From Duganella aceris (GTDB taxonomy: Bacteria > Pseudomonadota > Gammaproteobacteria > Burkholderiales > Burkholderiaceae_D): 64,000 nucleotides of DNA. The stretch lies in assembly GCF_011090165.1 (NCBI RefSeq), contig NZ_JAADJT010000002.1, positions 434,001-498,000 on the forward strand, in the 5' to 3' direction. Every line of letters begins with the position of its first letter. Within the stretch, counting starts at the first letter, position 1. Positions 27,317 through 35,367 of the stretch are shown one piece after another. Under the pieces are notes generated by a model. That model was not told where the DNA came from. It did no database searches and worked only from the letters and a program-made list of their open reading frames with translations. The translations under genes were made by a program, and so were the position numbers.

Positions 27317-28504
27317 ATGAAACGCCGCACCCTGCTCAAAACCCTGGCCACGCTGCCCGCCGCCGCGATGGCCGGCAATCTGTGGGCCGCCCCCGCCAGC
27401 AAGACGCGTTTGCTGTTCGTCTTCATGCGCGGCGGCTACGACGCGACCAATCTGCTGGTGCCGATCTCCAGCCAGTACTACTACCAGGTGCGGCCGAACA
27501 TCGCCATCGCCAAGCCGAGCACCGAGCTCAATTCCGCGCTGCCGATCGACGCCGACTGGGGCCTGCATCCGGCGCTGCGCGACAGCGTCTATCCGCTGTT
27601 CAGCGCCGGCCAGGTGGCCTTCGTGCCGTTCGCCGGCACCGAGGATGTCTCGCGCAGCCACTTCGAGACCCAGGACAGCATCGAACTGGGCCAGGCGCTG
27701 GACCGCACGCGCGACTACCGCTCCGGCTTTCTGAACCGGCTGGCGGCCACGCTGAACACCGACCGCGCCAGCGCCATCTCCTTCACCGACCAGCTGCCGC
27801 TGGTGATGCAGGGCGGCCTGCAAGTGCCCAACACCGCGCTGCGCTCGATCGGCAAGCCCGCCGTGGATCCGCGCCAGGCCAAGATGATCGCCGCCATGTA
27901 CGACGGCACCGCGCTGTCGCAGCAGGTGCGCGACGGCTTCGTGGTGCGGGACGAAGTGATGAAGGAAATGATCGGCGAGATGGAAGGCGCCAACCGCAAC
28001 GCCGTCAGCGCCAAGGGCTTTGAATTGGAGGCGCGCCGCATCGCCAAGCTGATGAAGGAGAAGTACAACATCGGCTTCGTCGACGTCGGCGGCTGGGACA
28101 CGCACGTCGGCCAGGGCGGCGCCACCGGCTACCTGGCCGGCCGTCTCGACGAACTGGGACGCGGCCTGGCCGGCTTCGCGCAGGAGATGGGGCCGGACTG
28201 GAAGGACACGGTGGTGGTGGTGGTCAGCGAATTCGGCCGCACCTTCCGCGAGAACGGCAATCGCGGCACCGATCACGGCCACGGCACGGTGTACTGGGTG
28301 CTGGGCGGCGGCGTCCAGGGCGGCAAGGTGCGCGGCGAGCAGATACGGCTGGAGCAATCGACGCTGTTCCAGAACCGCGACTACCCGGTGCTGAACGAAT
28401 ACCGCGCCATGTTCGGCGGCCTGCTGTCGCGCATGTACGGCCTGAATGCCGGACAGGTGGAAAAAATCTTCGGCACGCCGGGCCGCGACCTGGGCTTGGT
28501 CTAA
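27317..28504 (+). CDS. DUF1501 domain protein
   Basis: A 395-residue exported protein with a twin-arginine-like signal (MKRRTLLKTLATLPAAAMA). The DUF1501 domain shows LLFVFMRGGYDATNLLVP, FVPFAGTEDVSRSHFETQD, then GGWDTHVGQGGATG and a late VVVVSEFGRTFREN with GTDHGHGTVYWVLGG. The fold is related to sulfatases/alkaline phosphatases, and these His/Asp motifs resemble its metal sites. GGAGG precedes the ATG by about 10 bases. It forms an operon with the DUF1800 gene. The perfect palindrome P3 begins 3 bases after the stop. Confidence 0.88.
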   Translation: MKRRTLLKTLATLPAAAMAGNLWAAPASKTRLLFVFMRGGYDATNLLVPISSQYYYQVRPNIAIAKPSTELNSALPIDADWGLHPALRDSVYPLFSAGQVAFVPFAGTEDVSRSHFETQDSIELGQALDRTRDYRSGFLNRLAATLNTDRASAISFTDQLPLVMQGGLQVPNTALRSIGKPAVDPRQAKMIAAMYDGTALSQQVRDGFVVRDEVMKEMIGEMEGANRNAVSAKGFELEARRIAKLMKEKYNIGFVDVGGWDTHVGQGGATGYLAGRLDELGRGLAGFAQEMGPDWKDTVVVVVSEFGRTFRENGNRGTDHGHGTVYWVLGGGVQGGKVRGEQIRLEQSTLFQNRDYPVLNEYRAMFGGLLSRMYGLNAGQVEKIFGTPGRDLGLV

Positions 28505-28506
28505 CC

Positions 28507-28596
28507 CTAGGTGTCAGTGCCGACATTCGGACACGAGCTGTGCCGTAGCGGCCGCTACGGCACAGCTCGTGTCCGAATGTCGGCACTGACACCTAG
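28507..28596. repeat. Perfect 90-bp palindrome P3 between convergent genes
   Basis: Perfect inverted repeat centred between 28551 and 28552 in GTAGCGGCCGCTAC; all bases from 28507 to 28596 are paired. The outer part reads GGTGTCAGTGCCGACATTCG. It shares the central 14 bases and most of the arm with P2 at 18020-18115. It starts 3 bases after the DUF1501 stop. The convergent TetR gene reads through the right arm and stops inside the repeat at 28555. Confidence 0.88.
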
Positions 28597-29142
28597 ACGT
28601 TGTTGCATCCGCTGCAGCGCGCGCATGAACAGCTCCGGTTCGTCGGCGGCGCGGGCCAGCACCAGCGCGCCCTGGATGCCGCCGACCACGTCCTCGGACA
28701 GCGAGCGCGCCGTGGCGGCGTCGCGGCCGCCGCGCTCCAGCGCCACCGCCAGCGCGTCCACCCATTCGGCGAAATAGCTCTGCACCTTGACCGCGAAGCG
28801 GTCGCGCTCATGCCCCAGCGCGAACACGCCCACCAGGCACACCTTGCGGCCCGACAGGAAGTAGCGGCCGACGGCGGTGAACATGTGCTCCACACCCTGC
28901 CGCGCATCGTCGCCGACGCGCAGCGGCTGGAACACCTGGTCGCGGAACCAGCCGTCGATCTCGGCCAGCACCACGTCCGCCATCTCCTCTTTCCCGCCCG
29001 GGAAAAAGTTATACATGCTGCCCTTGCCCAGCTTGGTCGCCGCGCTGATGCGCGCCAGGCTGGCGCCCTCGAAACCGTAAGTGCGGAACACTTCGGCCAG
29101 CAGCGGCACCACATCGCCGCGCTCTCCCATCACTCTTGCCAT
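28555..29142 (-). CDS. TetR-family transcriptional regulator
   Basis: A 195-residue TetR-type repressor. The helix-turn-helix (residues about 14-50) reads EVFRTYGFEGASLARISAA and KLGKGSMYNFFPGGKEEMA. The remaining helices form the ligand and dimer domain, with GVHMF-like GVEHMFTAVGRYF. The last 12 or so residues (SADIRTRAVP at the end) are encoded by the right arm of the palindrome P3, so the C-terminus looks acquired. It starts 11 bases behind the DUF1348 gene and is probably its co-transcribed regulator. A perfect inverted repeat at 29639-29660, upstream of that operon, is the likely operator. Confidence 0.85.
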   Translation of the reverse strand: MARVMGERGDVVPLLAEVFRTYGFEGASLARISAATKLGKGSMYNFFPGGKEEMADVVLAEIDGWFRDQVFQPLRVGDDARQGVEHMFTAVGRYFLSGRKVCLVGVFALGHERDRFAVKVQSYFAEWVDALAVALERGGRDAATARSLSEDVVGGIQGALVLARAADEPELFMRALQRMQQRLGVSADIRTRAVP

Positions 29143-29152
29143 GCTTGCCTTC

Positions 29153-29620
29153 TTAAAAACCGAAATCGCTCAATCCCGGGTGGTCCGCCGGACGCGGCGC
29201 GTTGATATCCCAATGGAACTTGCGGTCGGCCGCCGCGATCGGCGTTTCGTTGATGCTGGCCAGACGGCGCTGCATCAAGCCGTCCGCCGCGAATTCCCAG
29301 TTCTCGTTGCCGTAGGCGCGATACCACTGGCCGGAGTCGTCATGGTATTCGTAGGCGAAGCGAACCGCAATGCGGTTGCCCTCGAAAGCCCACAATTCCT
29401 TGATCAAACGGTATTCCAGCTCGCGCGTCCACTTGCGCGTCAGCAGGCCGACGATGGCCTCGCGGCCGGTGACGAACTCGCCGCGATTGCGCCACGGACA
29501 GTCTTCGGTATAGGCCAGCGAGACCTTCTCCGGATTGCGGGTGTTCCAGCCATCTTCAGCCATGCGGATTTTCTGGATTGCGGTTTCACGGGTGAACGGC
29601 GGCAGCGGAGGACGAGTCAT
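29153..29620 (-). CDS. DUF1348 (NTF2-like) protein
   Basis: A 155-residue cytoplasmic protein of the DUF1348 family, an NTF2-like fold. It has [71 protein letters not shown] and a C-terminal [17 protein letters not shown]. No signal peptide is present. The biochemical role of the family is unknown to me; small-molecule binding is likely. The ATG at 29620 is chosen to match the family start ([10 protein letters not shown]). It is co-transcribed with the TetR gene behind it, under a candidate operator at 29639-29660. Confidence 0.88.
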   Translation of the reverse strand: MTRPPLPPFTRETAIQKIRMAEDGWNTRNPEKVSLAYTEDCPWRNRGEFVTGREAIVGLLTRKWTRELEYRLIKELWAFEGNRIAVRFAYEYHDDSGQWYRAYGNENWEFAADGLMQRRLASINETPIAAADRKFHWDINAPRPADHPGLSDFGF

Positions 29621-29638
29621 AGAGCACCTATCAAGTTG

Positions 29639-29660
29639 AGTTGTACCAAGCGGTACAACT
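29639..29660. promoter_or_regulatory. Candidate TetR operator of the DUF1348-TetR operon
   Basis: Arms AGTTGTACC and GGTACAACT are exact reverse complements around AAGC. The site lies 19-40 bases before the DUF1348 start. On the minus strand a TATTCT (-10 like) sits just upstream of it, so a bound repressor would cover the transcription start. The TetR encoded behind DUF1348 is the natural candidate. Confidence 0.6.
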
Positions 29661-29713
29661 AGAATAAACCCGGATCCGGCCCGATGCAAGCATATTTTAA
29701 AAAGAACGCCGGC

Positions 29714-29742
29714 TTGACAAACAATTTCTCCGACTCTATATT
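29714..29742 (+). promoter_or_regulatory. Promoter of the TetR gene at 29788
   Basis: TTGACA (29714-29719) and TATATT (29737-29742) with 17 bases between them, a near-consensus sigma-70 promoter 45 bases before the GTG start. The last two bases of the -10 box are the first two bases of the operator at 29741-29762. Confidence 0.75.
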
Positions 29743-29762
29743 CGGAAATACATGTTTCCAAA
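29741..29762. promoter_or_regulatory. Operator TTnGGAAA-N6-TTTCCnAA, site 1
   Basis: Symmetric site with half-sites GGAAA and TTTCC separated by six bases and flanking TT/AA. It overlaps the -10 box of the TetR gene. The same motif, spacing and overlap with the -10 box occur at 32402-32423 before the AhpD-like/thioredoxin operon. Confidence 0.65.
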
Positions 29763-29787
29763 TATTTTATGAAAGTGAGGACGTATC

Positions 29788-31334
<1,547 letters not shown>

Positions 31335-31357
31335 TTATGCGGGTTCGGTCGATTGAA

Positions 31358-31392
31358 CACCGCTCCCGGCCGATACTCGGGCGGGAGCGGTG
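31358..31392. terminator. Hairpin between thioredoxin and trxB genes
   Basis: Arms CACCGCTCCCG and CGGGAGCGGTG are perfect complements around a 13-base loop. On the minus strand it lies after the thioredoxin stop and before trxB. It has no T-run, so it may be a leaky terminator or a processing site. Confidence 0.4.
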
Positions 31393-31422
31393 GGAAGCGT
31401 CAGCGGGTGGCGTTCCGCGGGG

Positions 31423-31746
31423 TCAACTGGCGCCCTGCACCGCCCGACGTATCATCTCGTAGGGGACCTTGCCCATCAGCTGATCGACACGTTCACCCGC
31501 GCGATAGATTTGCAGCGTGGGCAGGCTGCGGACGTTGTAGCTGTCCAGCAGGTCCTTGTGCTCCTCGGCGTCGAGCTTGACGATGCGCAGGCCGGGGAAA
31601 TCCTTTGCCAGCCGATCGAGCATCGGCGCCATGGCGCGACAAGGCGCGCACCAGGTCGCCCAGAAATCGACCAGCACCAGCTCGTCGTCCTGGATGTGAC
31701 GGCTGAGCGACGCGCCGTCCACGTGTATCATTTGTCCGCCTTCCAT
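31423..31746 (-). CDS. Thioredoxin-like protein
   Basis: A 107-residue single-domain thioredoxin without a signal peptide. The active site is FWATWCAPCRAM, with Ala in place of the usual Gly of WCGPC, which should alter redox potential or partner choice. The cis-Pro region is VRSLPTLQIYRAG. GGAGAG precedes the ATG at 31746; a second possible start lies at 31731. It is the second gene of an operon with the AhpD-like protein, 10 bases behind it, and trxB follows on the same strand. It could pass electrons from TrxB to the AhpD-like protein. Confidence 0.88.
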   Translation of the reverse strand: MEGGQMIHVDGASLSRHIQDDELVLVDFWATWCAPCRAMAPMLDRLAKDFPGLRIVKLDAEEHKDLLDSYNVRSLPTLQIYRAGERVDQLMGKVPYEMIRRAVQGAS

Positions 31747-31756
31747 ATCGCTCTCC

Positions 31757-32350
31757 TCAAGCCCGTGCGGCGTCGGCGGCGCGGATCTCCGCGCCTGGGT
31801 AGACCATGCCTTTCGTGTAGCTGCTTTCATCGCTGCCATCGATCTGCATCGTGATGTTGAACTTGTTGCCCCAATTGAAGATGCTGCAGGCGAACACCAG
31901 TTCGATGACCTCCTCTTCGCTGTAGACGGTCGCCAGCCTTTCGAAGAATCCGTCGGGGATGTAGTTCGGATCGCCAGCAATGTATTCCGCCAGCTGCACC
32001 GCCAGCGCCTCGTTCAAGGGCAGTTTGTCGAAATCGACCTCGCCGAAGAAGGCCGCCTCCTTGTCCTTGATCGCTTCGCGGGTCGCCTCGGTGCGCACCT
32101 CTTTGCAGTAGGTGCAATCGTTGATCTCGCCGGTCTTGAGCCGCATCATTTCCAGCACGTGGGCGGGAATGCGTCCGGCGCCGAAGAAGGATTCGAAGAC
32201 CGGGACGATGGTCTTCAACAGGATCGGCTGGCGGCCGATGGTGCCGAACATGGAGGTGTCCTGCCACCACCCGTTGCGGGCTCCGGCAAGGATCTCGTTC
32301 ACTTTCGGGTCAGGGGATTCGCCGGGTTTGAGGGCTTTGAAACGACTCAT
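31757..32350 (-). CDS. AhpD-like carboxymuconolactone decarboxylase family protein
   Basis: A 197-residue protein of the AhpD/CMD fold. The redox-type motif is EINDCTYCKEVR, a CxxC pair that in AhpD-like proteins gives peroxidase or disulfide-relay activity. IPAHVLEMMRLKTGE precedes it and IFNWGNKFN follows. The start is set at 32350 because AGGAG stands 7 bases before that ATG; a second ATG six bases upstream would leave almost no spacing. It heads an operon with a thioredoxin. The promoter (32422-32450) and operator (32402-32423) suggest control by the TetR at 29788. Confidence 0.85.
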   Translation of the reverse strand: MSRFKALKPGESPDPKVNEILAGARNGWWQDTSMFGTIGRQPILLKTIVPVFESFFGAGRIPAHVLEMMRLKTGEINDCTYCKEVRTEATREAIKDKEAAFFGEVDFDKLPLNEALAVQLAEYIAGDPNYIPDGFFERLATVYSEEEVIELVFACSIFNWGNKFNITMQIDGSDESSYTKGMVYPGAEIRAADAARA

Positions 32351-32401
32351 TTTCATTCTCCTATCGTTGTTATCGTTGTGGGACTACGCTCGCGCCGCCA
32401 A

Positions 32402-32423
32402 TTAGGAAACGCGCATTTCCTAA
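32402..32423. promoter_or_regulatory. Operator TTnGGAAA-N6-TTTCCnAA, site 2
   Basis: Same symmetric motif and spacing as at 29741-29762. It lies about 52-73 bases before the AhpD-like start and shares two bases with the -10 box of that operon. The symmetry here extends by one more base on each side (ATTAGGAAA with TTTCCTAAT). Confidence 0.68.
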
Positions 32424-32450
32424 TGTAGATAAGCCGGCGGCGTTTGTCAA
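32422..32450 (-). promoter_or_regulatory. Promoter of the AhpD-like/thioredoxin operon
   Basis: On the minus strand TTGACA (32450-32445) and TACATT (32427-32422) are 17 bases apart. The end of the -10 box coincides with the start of the operator, exactly as in the TetR promoter at 29714-29742. Confidence 0.72.
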
Positions 32451-32562
32451 GCACTGCGAATGCGGTGCGCGTCGCGCGCGGACGAACGAAGGCCCCGCCG
32501 CCGATGTCCGGAAGCGGGGCGCAGGAGTTGAAATCGTGTGCGTATCGGGAGAGAGGGACCGC

Positions 32563-33372
32563 TCAGGTGTATTCGACGAATCCGTCCTTGCGGCAGAAGC
32601 TCACCAGCTTGATGCCGGCTTCGGCGGCGATGTCGATCGCCAGTGTGCTGGGGGCGGAGATGGTGGCCAGCATCGGGATGTTCATGCGCGCCGCCTTGCG
32701 CACCAGCTCATAGCTGGCGCGGCTGGACATGAAGACGAAACCGCGCCGCATGTCGACGCGCTCCAGCGCCAGATGGCCGATCAATTTGTCCAGCGCGTTG
32801 TGGCGGCCCACGTCCTCGCACACGCGCAGTACGGCGCCGCTGGCGTCGCACCAGGCGGCGGCGTGCACGCCGCCGGTGGCTTGCATCAGTTCCTGGTGCT
32901 GTCCCAGTTCCGCCGCCGCGCGCGCGATCGCCGGTTGCAGCGTCATCGCGTCATGCAGCGGCGCGGCGTCGATGCGCGCCGGTTTCAAATCCAGCAGCTC
33001 CAGGCTTTCGATGCCGCATACGCCGCAGCCGCTGCGGCCCGCCATCGAGCGGCGCTGCTGCTTGAGCTGGACGAATTCCTGGCTGGCGATGGTGATCTCG
33101 ACCTCGAAGCTGCTGGCGTGGTCGTGCACTTCGATGTCGAACACGTCGGAGCCGTGCGCCACCAGGCCTTCGGTCAACGCGAACCCCAGCGCGAACGGTT
33201 GCAGGTCGCGCGGCGTGACCATCATGACGGCATGCGAGATGCCATTGAAGACCAGCGCCACCGGCAGTTCCTCGGCGACGCGGTCGGTGGTGCGGGACGC
33301 TTCCGCGCCGCGATGCCGCAGCACCGGGCGTTCTTGAAATCCGGTCCGATCCGATTCAGTATCCAACTTCAT
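32563..33372 (-). CDS. fdhD: Formate dehydrogenase accessory sulfurtransferase FdhD
   Basis: A 269-residue cytoplasmic protein needed to sulfurate the molybdenum/tungsten cofactor of formate dehydrogenase. Motifs are VAEELPVALVFNGISHAVMM, TPRDLQPFALGFALTEGLV, GRSGCGVCGIE with the sulfur-carrying CxxC, then EDVGRHNALDKLIG and a final SFCRKDGF. Length is normal. I use the ATG at 33372; a GTG at 33393 is possible. No formate dehydrogenase subunit lies in the window. Some formate dehydrogenases contain selenocysteine, but nothing here shows a tie to the selenium genes. Confidence 0.93.
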   Translation of the reverse strand: MKLDTESDRTGFQERPVLRHRGAEASRTTDRVAEELPVALVFNGISHAVMMVTPRDLQPFALGFALTEGLVAHGSDVFDIEVHDHASSFEVEITIASQEFVQLKQQRRSMAGRSGCGVCGIESLELLDLKPARIDAAPLHDAMTLQPAIARAAAELGQHQELMQATGGVHAAAWCDASGAVLRVCEDVGRHNALDKLIGHLALERVDMRRGFVFMSSRASYELVRKAARMNIPMLATISAPSTLAIDIAAEAGIKLVSFCRKDGFVEYT

Positions 33373-33427
33373 GACAGCCCCGCGAATAAGCACATCGGCT
33401 TATTTTACACGGGGCTGGTGAAGTGGG

Positions 33428-34201
33428 TCAGGCCGCCAGCTGTTCGCCGTTGACGCCGTAGTGACGGGCGTAACGGCCGTCCAGGTTCGCCAGCGGCAGC
33501 AACAGGAACAGGTCGGCGCTTTCGAAATCAGGATCCCAGGCCGGCTCGCCGCAGATCCACGCGCCGGAGCGCAGGTAGCCTTTCAGCAGAGGCGGCACTT
33601 GCGGCTTTTGCGCGGCTTCGAGCTTGGAGAACGGGAACGGCAGGTGCGGCGTGACGCGGTATTCGGACGGCGCCAGGTGGCGCGAGGCCAGCGACTGGTA
33701 GACGGCGACGGCGTTGTGGCCGCCATCGGCCAGGCTGATGCTGGCGCAGCCGACCAGGTAGTCGCAGTTCTCGCGGCGCATGTAGTCGGCCAGGCCGGAC
33801 CACAGCAGCATGATGACGCTGCCGCCGCGATAGTCGGGATGGATGCAGGCGCGGCCCGCTTCAACCATGCGGCCACGCAGGTTGTTCAGGCGGCCCAGAT
33901 CGAATTCGCCTTCGGAGTAGACGCGGCCCAGTTTGCGGGCGCGCGAGGCGCTCAGCAGGCGGTAGGTGCCGACCACCTTGAGGGTGGCGGTGTCGCGCAC
34001 GATCAGGTGGTCGCAGTGGTCGTCGAACTCGTCGCAGTCCAGGCCATCTTCGCGGACCAGCGAGCTCAGACCCATGGTTTCGATGAACACCTTGTAGCGC
34101 AGGCGCTGAACTTCACGCAGTTCTTCCGGCGTGCTTGCCATACTGAGTACCAGCTTGCCGGACGTTGCTCGGGCGTCCGCTTGTATGATCGAGGTTTGCA
34201 T
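33428..34201 (-). CDS. GNAT-type acyltransferase (OlsB/hemolysin-like)
   Basis: A 257-residue protein of the N-acyltransferase family that includes ornithine N-acyltransferase OlsB. It shows LREVQRLRYKVFIETMGL, DEFDDHCDHLIVRD, VGTYRLLSASRARKLG and YSEGEFDLGRL. EAGRACIHPDYRGGSVIMLLW contains the acyl-donor site. Members use acyl-ACP to acylate an amine; in OlsB this starts ornithine-lipid synthesis. No OlsA-like acyltransferase is adjacent, so the product may be ornithine lipid or another acyl amino acid. An imperfect palindrome with arms GAAAATGAC and GTCATTTTC (34254-34279) lies about 55 bases upstream. Confidence 0.8.
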   Translation of the reverse strand: MQTSIIQADARATSGKLVLSMASTPEELREVQRLRYKVFIETMGLSSLVREDGLDCDEFDDHCDHLIVRDTATLKVVGTYRLLSASRARKLGRVYSEGEFDLGRLNNLRGRMVEAGRACIHPDYRGGSVIMLLWSGLADYMRRENCDYLVGCASISLADGGHNAVAVYQSLASRHLAPSEYRVTPHLPFPFSKLEAAQKPQVPPLLKGYLRSGAWICGEPAWDPDFESADLFLLLPLANLDGRYARHYGVNGEQLAA

Positions 34202-34298
34202 GCTTCATCCTTTCTGTGGAAGACAAAGCAAGCGTAACCATCGAATACTTCAGGAAAATGACAGTGAAATGTCATTTTCGTGACATGTTGTTTTTAAA

Positions 34299-34928
34299 TC
34301 AGCTCTTCTTTGGACGGCCGGTTTTCAGTTGCGGCAGGCTGGCCAGCACGGTTTTCAGCGTCGCCAGGTCGATCTGGCTGATCAGCGCCACGCCGATGCG
34401 CAGCAACTCGCTCTTTTTAATCTCGAAGCCGGCTTTCAGGCAAGCTTTCTTCACTTGGCTCAACACCGCGTATTCCTGCTCCGGCATGGTGAAGCTGTCG
34501 CGGACCAGCTTTTCTTTCGCGACCTTGACCTTGGCGGCTTCCGCTGCGGCGGCCGGCTTGGCGGCGGCTTTAGGCGCGGCTTTAGGGGCTGCCTTCGGCG
34601 CGGCTTTGGCGGCGGCTTTCGGTGCCGGCTTGGCGGCTGGCGCCGGTTTAGCGGCTGGCTTGGCGGCTGGCTTGGCGGCGGCCTTGACGACCGGCTTGGC
34701 GGCTGGTTTCACGGCTGGCTTGGCGGCCGGCTTCACAGCGGCTTTCGCGGCTGGCTTGGCGGCTGGCTTTACCGCAGCTTTCGCGGCTGGCTTGACGGCG
34801 GCTTTAGGCGCGGCCTTGACGGCTGGCTTGGCGGCGACTGGCTTGGCGACGACCGGCTTGGCGACGACCGGCTTGGCAACCGGCTTGCTGACTTTTTCAG
34901 TTGCAAGACTATTAACAGGTTTATTCAT
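34299..34928 (-). CDS. Histone H1-like Ala/Lys/Pro-rich protein with C-terminal domain
   Basis: A 209-residue, very basic protein. Residues about 15-130 are repeats of the KPAAK / KAAPK type, as in bacterial histone H1-like proteins that bind DNA without sequence preference. The last 75 residues are different: VRDSFTMPEQEYAVLSQVKK, then a second helix KSELLRIGVALISQ, ending GRPKKS. This looks like a small strand-helix-helix fold, perhaps ribbon-helix-helix. The repeat DNA is itself internally repetitive and may vary in length between strains. It probably acts in the nucleoid. It is a single gene between OlsB-like and the response regulator. Confidence 0.75.
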   Translation of the reverse strand: MNKPVNSLATEKVSKPVAKPVVAKPVVAKPVAAKPAVKAAPKAAVKPAAKAAVKPAAKPAAKAAVKPAAKPAVKPAAKPVVKAAAKPAAKPAAKPAPAAKPAPKAAAKAAPKAAPKAAPKAAAKPAAAAEAAKVKVAKEKLVRDSFTMPEQEYAVLSQVKKACLKAGFEIKKSELLRIGVALISQIDLATLKTVLASLPQLKTGRPKKS

Positions 34929-34983
34929 TTACACACTCCAAATTATTCAACAATATAAACAGTATATATCATTTACAGAATTT

Positions 34984-35367
34984 TTAATTGATTTGCCGCA
35001 AATGTGCGGCAACGCGGGCGAACAGCTGCGCCGGATTGACCGGCTTGCGCAGGAAATCCACCGCCCCAACGCTGCGCCCCATCTCCTCGTCCTCCATCTG
35101 GCTTTTCGCCGTCAGGAACACCACCGGAATCGCGCTACTTTGCGGATCCGCCTTTAGGCGGCGGCAGGTTTCAAAGCCATCCATCTCCGGCATCATGATA
35201 TCCAGCAGCACCAGATCGACCCTGGATGACGCCACGATCTGCAACGCCGTCGCGCCATTGGTGGCGACCTTGGTGTTGTACTTGTCCCTCAGCAGGGTCG
35301 ATAACAGCGTGATGTTATCGGGCGTATCGTCGACGATCAGCACTGTCGGTCGATGCTCTGTCTTCAT
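34984..35367 (-). CDS. Single-domain response regulator
   Basis: A 127-residue receiver domain without an output domain. The acidic pocket is in VLIVDDTPDN, the phosphorylation site in DLVLLDIMMPEMDGFE, the switch Thr in VVFLTAKS and the Lys in DFLRKPVNP. Its ATG overlaps the stop of the hybrid kinase gene (ATGA), so the two are translationally coupled. It is probably a phosphate acceptor or relay for that kinase. No DNA-binding partner lies next to it. Confidence 0.9.
   Translation of the reverse strand: MKTEHRPTVLIVDDTPDNITLLSTLLRDKYNTKVATNGATALQIVASSRVDLVLLDIMMPEMDGFETCRRLKADPQSSAIPVVFLTAKSQMEDEEMGRSVGAVDFLRKPVNPAQLFARVAAHLRQIN

Noticed and set aside
25088..28357. A very long open frame (1089 codons) on the minus strand across the YdeI, DUF1800 and DUF1501 genes
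   Set aside because: It is antisense to genes with clear family motifs, and its translation is His/Arg/Gln-rich low complexity typical of shadow frames in high-GC DNA.
31417..31428. GCGGGGTCAACT near the thioredoxin stop, resembling one end of the P1/P2 repeats
   Set aside because: Only one short arm is present and no matching second arm follows, so it is not a member of the family on this evidence.
32563..33372. fdhD as part of a selenium system through a selenocysteine formate dehydrogenase
   Set aside because: No formate dehydrogenase, selA, selB or selC is seen in the window, and FdhD is also needed for Cys-type enzymes.
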